Origin: Thermanaeromonas sp. C210
GTDB lineage: Bacteria > Bacillota > DSM-521 > Neomoorellales > Neomoorellaceae
Assembly (NCBI RefSeq): GCF_013167955.1
Contig: NZ_BLWF01000001.1
Location: forward strand, 310,001-374,000
Direction: 5' to 3'
Length of the DNA: 64,000 bases
Shown here in pieces: positions 59,141-64,000 of the stretch; the stretch's first letter is position 1, and each line of letters begins with the position of its first letter. The notes under the pieces were generated by a model. That model was not told the origin of the DNA. It saw only the letters and a list, made by a program, of their open reading frames with translations, and searched no databases. The translations under genes were made by a program, and so were the position numbers.

Positions 59141-60694
59141 ATGTACCTGGTGACCGCGGCGGAAATGGGAGAAATCGACCGCTCGGCGAGCCGGGAGTAT
59201 TTTATCCCCAGCATTGTCCTCATGGAAAACGCAGGGCTGCGGGTGGTGGAATCCATCCGCCGTTATTTTGGCGGCACGGCTCGGGGCAAGCGGGTGCTGA
59301 TCTTTGCCGGCAAGGGCAACAACGGAGGAGACGGGGTGGTGGTGGCCCGCCACCTCCACAACGAAGGCGCCGAAGTAAAGGTCTTCCTGCTGGCCCGTCC
59401 AGAAGAGTTGCGGGGCGATCCCCGCACCAATCTGGAAATTTATCAGAAAATGGGGGGTAAAGTTTTTCCCCTCCTGGAGCAAAACCACTTGCAGAGGGCC
59501 GACATCGCCCTGCTATATGCCGATCTGGTGGTAGATGCCATTTTCGGTACGGGCTTCAAGGGAGCTGCCCTGGGGGTAGCCGGTGAAGTTATTCAATTGA
59601 TTAATCGGGCGGCCAAGCCTGTAGTGGCCGTGGACCTCCCCTCGGGCCTGGAAGCCGATACGGGCCGCAGTCACGGCCCTTGCATCCGGGCCACGTGGAC
59701 GGTGACCTTTGCCCTGCCAAAGTTGGGCCTGGCCCTAGAACCCGGAGCCACCCTGGCCGGCAGGGTAGAAATAGCCGACATCGGTATTCCCCGGCATCTC
59801 ATTGAGAGCCGGGGATTGAAAGTACGCTTGCTTACCCCCGATTGGTGTCGCGAGCACTTAAAACCCCGGGATTCCACAGCCCATAAAGGTTCTTTCGGCC
59901 ATGTTCTGGTAGTGGGCGGCTGCCGAGGCATGACGGGAGCCCCTATTCTTACGGCTATGGGCGCCTTGCGGGCCGGGGCCGGGCTGGTGACGGCGGCCGT
60001 ACCCCGGAGCTGTCAGGGGACGGTGGCGGCCGGGGCGGCGGAAATTATGACCAGGGGCTTGCCGGAAACGCCGGAAGGGGCCGTGAGCCGGGAGGCCCTG
60101 CCTCTTATTCTGGAAATGCTGGAACGGTGTCGGGTGCTGGCCATTGGCCCCGGCCTATCTCGGGACCCCTCCGCCAGCCTTTTGGTCCGGGAACTCCTCC
60201 CCCAGGTGCGTTGTCCGGTGGTGGTGGACGCCGACGCCCTGAATGCCCTGGCTGATGATGCTCGGTGGCTATGGGAAGCCAAAGGGGAGGTGGTCTTGAC
60301 GCCACATCCCGGTGAGATGGCTCGGTTGCAGGGGACTACGGCGGCCAGGGTTCAGGAAGACCGTCTGGCCACGGCTGCCCGGGCCGCCCAGGAATGGCGG
60401 GCTGTGGTGGTGCTGAAGGGAGCCCGGACGATCATCGCCTGTCCGGCAGGAGATACCTATGTTAACCCTACCGGTAATCCGGGCATGGCCACGGCGGGCA
60501 GCGGGGATGTGTTAACCGGTGTTATTGCCGGGTTGATAGCTCAAGGACTGACCTCTGGTACGGCCGCCGCCGTGGGAGTTTTCCTCCACGGCTCAGCCGG
60601 TGACGAGGCGGCCCGCGTGAAAGGACACCGGGGCCTGGTGGCCGGCGACCTGCTGGATTGTCTGCCGTCGGTACTCGCCAAACTCGAAGCTTAG
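59141..60694 (+). CDS. nnr: Bifunctional NAD(P)H-hydrate repair enzyme (epimerase + dehydratase)
   Basis: This 517-residue fusion repairs hydrated NAD(P)H. The N-terminal YjeF-N epimerase (about 1-215) shows F-A-G-K-G-N-N-G-G-D-G and V-V-D-A-I-F-G-T-G. The C-terminal ribokinase-like dehydratase (about 225-515) shows G-S-F-G-H-V-L-V-V-G-G, L-T-P-H-P-G-E-M, and N-P-T-G-N-P-G-M-A-T-A-G-S-G-D-V-L-T-G, with the catalytic Asp in G-S-G-D. The gene starts seven bases after acpS and ends 22 bases before alr. Confidence 0.96.
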   Translation: MYLVTAAEMGEIDRSASREYFIPSIVLMENAGLRVVESIRRYFGGTARGKRVLIFAGKGNNGGDGVVVARHLHNEGAEVKVFLLARPEELRGDPRTNLEIYQKMGGKVFPLLEQNHLQRADIALLYADLVVDAIFGTGFKGAALGVAGEVIQLINRAAKPVVAVDLPSGLEADTGRSHGPCIRATWTVTFALPKLGLALEPGATLAGRVEIADIGIPRHLIESRGLKVRLLTPDWCREHLKPRDSTAHKGSFGHVLVVGGCRGMTGAPILTAMGALRAGAGLVTAAVPRSCQGTVAAGAAEIMTRGLPETPEGAVSREALPLILEMLERCRVLAIGPGLSRDPSASLLVRELLPQVRCPVVVDADALNALADDARWLWEAKGEVVLTPHPGEMARLQGTTAARVQEDRLATAARAAQEWRAVVVLKGARTIIACPAGDTYVNPTGNPGMATAGSGDVLTGVIAGLIAQGLTSGTAAAVGVFLHGSAGDEAARVKGHRGLVAGDLLDCLPSVLAKLEA

Positions 60695-60716
60695 AAATTG
60701 GAGGGTGTTAAGCACC

Positions 60717-61850
60717 ATGTCGAGGCCGGTGTGGGCCGAAATCGATCTTAGAGCTATAGCCCATAATACGCGGCAGCTAAAGAACCTGCTGGCTCCCCGG
60801 ACAGAACTCATGGCCGTTGTCAAAGCCAACGCCTACGGGCACGGGGCCGTGCCCGTGGCCCGGACGGCTCTGGCCAATGGTGCTTCTTGGCTGGGTGTCG
60901 CCACCGTAGACGAAGCTGTAGAGCTGCGCCGGGCCGGTGTGGGGGCTCCAATCCTCATATTGGGTTATTTGTCTTTAGAGGATGCTCCTATAATAGTTAA
61001 AGAGGATATTTCTCAGACCGTATTTAATCTGGAGCAAGCCCGGGCCCTTTCCCGGGCGGCCTCAGCCGCGGGACGGACGGCCAAGATCCACCTGAAAATC
61101 GATACGGGTATGGGGCGCCTGGGAGTTTTCCCCGAGGAGGCCCTAGAGGTAGCGCGGGCCATATGCGGGCTACCGGGGGTAGTCCTGGAGGGCATTTTTA
61201 CCCACTTTGCCAATGCCGATGCCCTAGACAAAACCTACACCTGGCAGCAGCTCAAGACCTTCGAGCGCATTCTGCAGGAATTAGAACGGGCAGGAATAAA
61301 CATTCCGTGGAAACATGCGGCCAATAGCGGCGCCATCCTGGACCTGCCGGCCACCCATTTCAACCTGGTAAGGGCGGGGATTAGCCTGTACGGCCACTAT
61401 CCCTCGGAGGAAGTGGATAGGGGCAGATTGGAGCTGCAGCCGGCCATGGCTTTTAAGACCCGGGTAATCCTGGTCAAGGAAGTACCGCCGGGCAGCTATA
61501 TAAGCTATGGCTGCACCTACTGTGCCCCGCGGCCCACCAGAGTAGCCACCCTGCCCGTAGGATACGCCGACGGCTTCTCGCGCCTGTTATCCAACCGGGG
61601 AGAAGTATTGGTGCGGGGTCGGCGGGCACCGGTCATCGGCCGGGTATGCATGGATTACTGTATGATAGATGTAACTGCTATACCCGGAGTGCAGGTAGGT
61701 GATGAAGTGGTCCTTTTCGGCCGCCAGGGAGAAGCGGTTCTGCCGGCCGAGGAGGTTGCCGGCCGGCTGGGGACTGTTAACTACGAGGTCTTGTGTATGG
61801 TGTCCCATAGGGTGCCGCGGGTCTATTTATACGAAGAAACCCGAAGTTAG
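60717..61850 (+). CDS. alr: Alanine racemase
   Basis: The 377-residue fold-type III PLP enzyme makes D-alanine for the cell wall. The PLP lysine is K36 in V-V-K-A-N-A-Y-G-H-G. The opposite catalytic Tyr lies in S-Y-I-S-Y-G-C-T-Y, and G-R-V-C-M-D follows. An earlier GTG is in frame, but the ATG at 60717 has GGAGGGTG at the right distance. It is placed between nnr and the ndoAI-ndoA toxin-antitoxin pair as in Bacillus. Confidence 0.96.
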   Translation: MSRPVWAEIDLRAIAHNTRQLKNLLAPRTELMAVVKANAYGHGAVPVARTALANGASWLGVATVDEAVELRRAGVGAPILILGYLSLEDAPIIVKEDISQTVFNLEQARALSRAASAAGRTAKIHLKIDTGMGRLGVFPEEALEVARAICGLPGVVLEGIFTHFANADALDKTYTWQQLKTFERILQELERAGINIPWKHAANSGAILDLPATHFNLVRAGISLYGHYPSEEVDRGRLELQPAMAFKTRVILVKEVPPGSYISYGCTYCAPRPTRVATLPVGYADGFSRLLSNRGEVLVRGRRAPVIGRVCMDYCMIDVTAIPGVQVGDEVVLFGRQGEAVLPAEEVAGRLGTVNYEVLCMVSHRVPRVYLYEETRS

Positions 61851-61987
61851 CAGTCTTCTCGGCAGGATCCTCAGCCGCGCAATAAAGATGGGGGTTCTTT
61901 TCCCGGACGGGCGCGGTTAGAGGGAGGAAGGGGCGCCGGCCTTCTGAGACTCCTTCAGGGCGGTGGTGCCCTTAGGCAGGAAACGAC

Positions 61988-62016
61988 TTGCTGTGGCAGG
62001 AGTTTACTGCTATAAT
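61988..62016 (+). promoter_or_regulatory. Promoter of the ndoAI-ndoA operon
   Basis: TTGCTG (61988-61993), a 17-base spacer and TATAAT (62011-62016) lie about 40 bases ahead of the antitoxin start. Confidence 0.65.
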
Positions 62017-62057
62017 GGGTTATAGCTTGTTTGCAATATTTCGAGGAGGTGCCTTCC

Positions 62058-62333
62058 TTGCCGGGCGTCAGACGCATCATGATAAGCCTTCCCGAAAGCC
62101 TGCTAGCCGAGGTGGACGGATTAGCCAACCAGGAAAAGCGCAACCGGAGTGAGTTTATTCGCGAGGCGATGAAACTGTATATAGCCGAACGTAGACGGCG
62201 GGCCATCCGGGAGCAGATGAAGCGCGGATACCAGGAAATGGCTCAAATTAATTTATCCCTGGCTAAGGAACACTATGCTGTAGAGGAGGAAGTGCAAAAC
62301 TACTACGAGACCAAATTGGCGGAGTGCAAGTAA
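62058..62333 (+). CDS. ndoAI: EndoAI antitoxin (MazE-type, ribbon-helix-helix)
   Basis: The protein of about 91 residues has an N-terminal ribbon-helix-helix ([25 protein letters not shown]) that binds DNA and a C-terminal acidic tail that occupies the toxin. It aligns with Bacillus NdoAI (R-R-G-Y-x-E-M-A-x-I-N-L). The TTG at 62058, six bases after GAGGAGGTG, is preferred over a TTG nine codons upstream. One base separates its stop from the toxin ATG, giving coupled translation. Confidence 0.92.
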   Translation: MPGVRRIMISLPESLLAEVDGLANQEKRNRSEFIREAMKLYIAERRRRAIREQMKRGYQEMAQINLSLAKEHYAVEEEVQNYYETKLAECK

Positions 62334-62334
62334 C

Positions 62335-62685
62335 ATGCTGGTTCGACGCGGGGATATTTTCTATGCACAATTAAACCCGGTAGTGGGTTCGGAGCAGGGG
62401 GGTACCCGGCCGGTGCTCATTATCCAGAATGACATCGGTAATCAATATAGCCCCACGACCATCGTAGCTGCCATTACCTCCCAGATAAACAAGGCCAAGC
62501 TGCCTACCCATGTGGAGATAAGCGCCGCCCAGAGCGGCCTGGAGCGGGATTCGGTAATATTGACGGAACAGATTCGTACTATTGATAAGAGCCGCCTGAG
62601 ACAAAAGGTGGCTTTTCTGGACGATGAGATTATGGAGAAGGTAAATAGGGCCCTCGAAATCAGCCTGGGCCTGACGGAAATATGA
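62335..62685 (+). CDS. ndoA: EndoA toxin, MazF-type mRNA interferase
   Basis: This 116-residue endoribonuclease closely matches Bacillus EndoA, which cleaves at UACAU. It shows [26 protein letters not shown] with the catalytic Arg, and the Thr/Ser region [17 protein letters not shown] follows. Each element of the alr-ndoAI-ndoA order is kept. A terminator follows 40 bases later. Confidence 0.95.
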   Translation: MLVRRGDIFYAQLNPVVGSEQGGTRPVLIIQNDIGNQYSPTTIVAAITSQINKAKLPTHVEISAAQSGLERDSVILTEQIRTIDKSRLRQKVAFLDDEIMEKVNRALEISLGLTEI

Positions 62686-62725
62686 ACTGAGCCGGGAAGC
62701 CCGGCTTAGGGAAAGGGGGAAGAGT

Positions 62726-62756
62726 CTACCTGCCTGCGCAGGTAGGCTTTTGTTTT
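62726..62756 (+). terminator. Terminator after ndoA
   Basis: CTACCTGC and GCAGGTAG form a perfect 8-bp stem with a 4-base loop, followed by GCTTTTGTTTT. A second GC-rich hairpin (AGCCGGG/CCCGGCT) lies 20 bases earlier. Confidence 0.88.
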
Positions 62757-62802
62757 CAGCCCTTCTGGCGGCCTGAAAGGGACAGGGGGAGGGGGGCACC
62801 CC

Positions 62803-63528
62803 ATGGCGCCGGTGATCGGGGTGACTTGCGACGGTGACCTAGAGAACAGGCGGTTTTTCTTGAACCGCGCCTATATCGAGGCGGTGAGCTGCGCCGGGGG
62901 TATACCCTTAATCCTGCCCCCCGGCCCCGTAGATTTGGTGGACCGGTATTTAAGCATAATAGATGGGCTGCTCTTAACAGGGGGTGGCGATATCGATCCT
63001 GCCTTTTTCGGCCAGGAGCCCAGGGAAGGCCTGGGCCGGGTCTTCCCCGAGAGGGACGAGTTCGAGCTCGCCCTTACCCGGAGAGCCCTAGAGCGGGGGA
63101 TGCCCATTCTGGCCCTCTGCCGGGGTATGCAGACCTTAAACGTCGCGGCCGGAGGTACCCTTTACCAGGACATAGCCCGCGAGGTGCCGGGCTGCTGGCA
63201 GCACAGCCAGCGGAAACCGCGTTCCCATCCCCACCACACCATTGAGATTTTGCCGGAAACCTTGTTAGCCGCCATTCTGGGACCCAGGGCCCGGGTGAAC
63301 AGTATGCACCACCAGGCCGTCCGGGATCCCGGCGAGGGCCTACGGGTCAGCGCCCGGGCGGGTGATGGCATTATAGAGGCCCTGGAGGGTACAAGAGGGT
63401 CCTTCGTCTTGGGGGTGCAATGGCATCCCGAAGAACTGATAACCCGGTGTCCCGAGCAGCGACAACTTTTTCAACATTTCATTTCTGCAGCAGATATTTC
63501 CACCCCCTGCAGGAATCCAGGCTACTAA
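62803..63528 (+). CDS. Class C26 gamma-glutamyl amidohydrolase (PuuD-like)
   Basis: The 241-residue class I glutamine-amidotransferase-like hydrolase has the nucleophile C106 in I-L-A-L-C-R-G-M-Q and the catalytic His-Glu in G-V-Q-W-H-P-E-E. It also has L-L-T-G-G-G-D-I-D-P near 60. Relatives cleave gamma-glutamyl-GABA or related isopeptides. The ATG at 62803 follows GGGGGAGGGGGG. No polyamine genes are nearby, so the substrate remains open. Confidence 0.9.
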   Translation: MAPVIGVTCDGDLENRRFFLNRAYIEAVSCAGGIPLILPPGPVDLVDRYLSIIDGLLLTGGGDIDPAFFGQEPREGLGRVFPERDEFELALTRRALERGMPILALCRGMQTLNVAAGGTLYQDIAREVPGCWQHSQRKPRSHPHHTIEILPETLLAAILGPRARVNSMHHQAVRDPGEGLRVSARAGDGIIEALEGTRGSFVLGVQWHPEELITRCPEQRQLFQHFISAADISTPCRNPGY

Positions 63529-63587
63529 AGTCGAATGAAAGAAGAAAATAAGATCAGGTAGTTTACCGATCTCCCGGGAGGCCGGCT

Positions 63588-63977
63588 ATGGATAAGCCAC
63601 CTAGGTTACTGGTGGTGGATGATGAACCAGGGGTTCGCCTGCTGCTGGAACTCCTCTTTAAAGATGAGGGGTTCCAGGTGGCGGTAGCCGCTAACGGTTT
63701 GCAGGCCATCCAGCAGGTCAATGCCTTCCAGCCCGACGTAGTGATCATGGATGTTAAAATGCCCCTCATGGATGGGCTGGAGGCTTTACCCCACATTAAG
63801 GCTTCCTCGCCCACCACCAAGGTTATCATCGTAACCGCCTATTTGGGGGCGGCCAACGAAAAAGAGTTGTGGGAACGCGGCGCCAGCGGTTTCCTGTTGA
63901 AACCCTTTGACCTGGAAGAAATCAAGGCCGAGGTGCGCCGGGTTATGTACCTAGAGACCCAGGCTTACGGAACTTGA
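63588..63977 (+). CDS. Single-domain response regulator, Spo0F/CheY-like
   Basis: The 129-residue receiver domain has the acidic pair D11-D12, phospho-acceptor D55 (V-V-I-M-D-V-K-M-P), T83 in I-V-T-A-Y and K105 in L-L-K-P-F-D. Without an output domain it should relay phosphate, as Spo0F does in the sporulation phosphorelay. The I-V-T-A-Y-L-G rather than chemotaxis features and the spore-forming context favour Spo0F. GGGAGG lies just ahead of the ATG. Its right-hand neighbours are outside the window. Confidence 0.88.
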   Translation: MDKPPRLLVVDDEPGVRLLLELLFKDEGFQVAVAANGLQAIQQVNAFQPDVVIMDVKMPLMDGLEALPHIKASSPTTKVIIVTAYLGAANEKELWERGASGFLLKPFDLEEIKAEVRRVMYLETQAYGT

Positions 63978-64000
63978 GGGGCAGGGAGAGCTATGCGTTA

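Noticed and set aside
1-64000. tRNA, rRNA genes or CRISPR arrays
   Set aside because: No cloverleaf-like T-loop motifs, rRNA segments or regularly spaced repeats were found in the gaps.

Overview
The window looks like chromosome of a spore-forming, GC-rich, probably thermophilic Clostridia-type Firmicute. Moorella or Thermanaeromonas would fit; this is inference from gene content and order, since no rRNA is present. The indicators are the cotJABC coat operon, YqhV, YjcZ-like small hydrophobic genes, the cdaA-cdaR-glmM-glmS block with a glmS ribozyme, the acpS-nnr-alr-ndoAI-ndoA block, a Spo0F-like receiver, strong Shine-Dalgarno sequences and many GTG/TTG starts.

Layout. 0-2.7 kb: a metal-resistance operon (CadC-like repressor, NicO-type exporter, P1B ATPase running off the left edge) and a MOT1-type anion transporter. 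2.8-10.6 kb: a frameshifted EamA gene, cotJABC, a 28-residue YjcZ-like gene, a GT-C glycosyltransferase with an overlapping 49-residue membrane protein, YqhV, a Gre-like factor, a broken APC permease and truD. 10.7-20 kb: a cupin, glmS with its ribozyme, glmM, cdaR, cdaA, two DUF881 genes and a K+/H+ antiporter. 20-32.6 kb: one ten-gene branched-chain amino acid operon (ilvE-ilvD-ilvB-ilvN-ilvB-leuA-leuC-leuD-leuB-cimA). It has two acetolactate synthase large subunits and no ilvC. Its promoter is directly abutted by an IS1202-group element. 34-40 kb: a DUF72 gene and a LexA/S24-type repressor facing a small translesion cassette (stand-alone Y-family little-finger domain, DUF6504 protein, DnaE2-like polymerase). 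40-44.7 kb: an IS1634 element, a broken relative of it, a receiver-domain relic, a D-aminoacylase and a structured non-coding stretch. 44.7-50.2 kb: a DUF401 membrane protein and a sulfur/selenium cluster (TusA, LysR, split YeeE/TsuA transporter with a second TusA between the halves, thioredoxin-reductase-like flavoprotein). 50.2-64 kb: aminotransferase, azlCD, a CuAO-N/PrcB protein, LytS/LytT, degraded YjcZ-like copies, acs, acpS-nnr-alr-ndoAI-ndoA, a class C26 amidohydrolase and a Spo0F-like receiver.

The strongest candidate novelty is at 48.27-48.81 kb. The C-terminal half of the split YeeE transporter has an in-frame TGA at the position where I recall the family carrying a conserved Cys (G-C-N-I-G-A). 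The coding sequence continues for 39 sensible codons, and a SECIS-like hairpin starts two bases after the TGA. This is best explained as a selenocysteine-containing thiosulfate/selenium transporter subunit, but a nonsense mutation must be excluded because other genes here are broken. Second is the LexA-like-controlled minimal mutasome, where the Y-family partner is reduced to a little finger with a clamp-binding motif. Third is the unexplained structured region at 44.3-44.65 kb. At least six loci are broken by frameshift, nonsense or truncation (EamA, APC permease, IS1202 transposase, IS1634 remnant, two YjcZ-like copies), so real decay and assembly error should be separated by checking reads.
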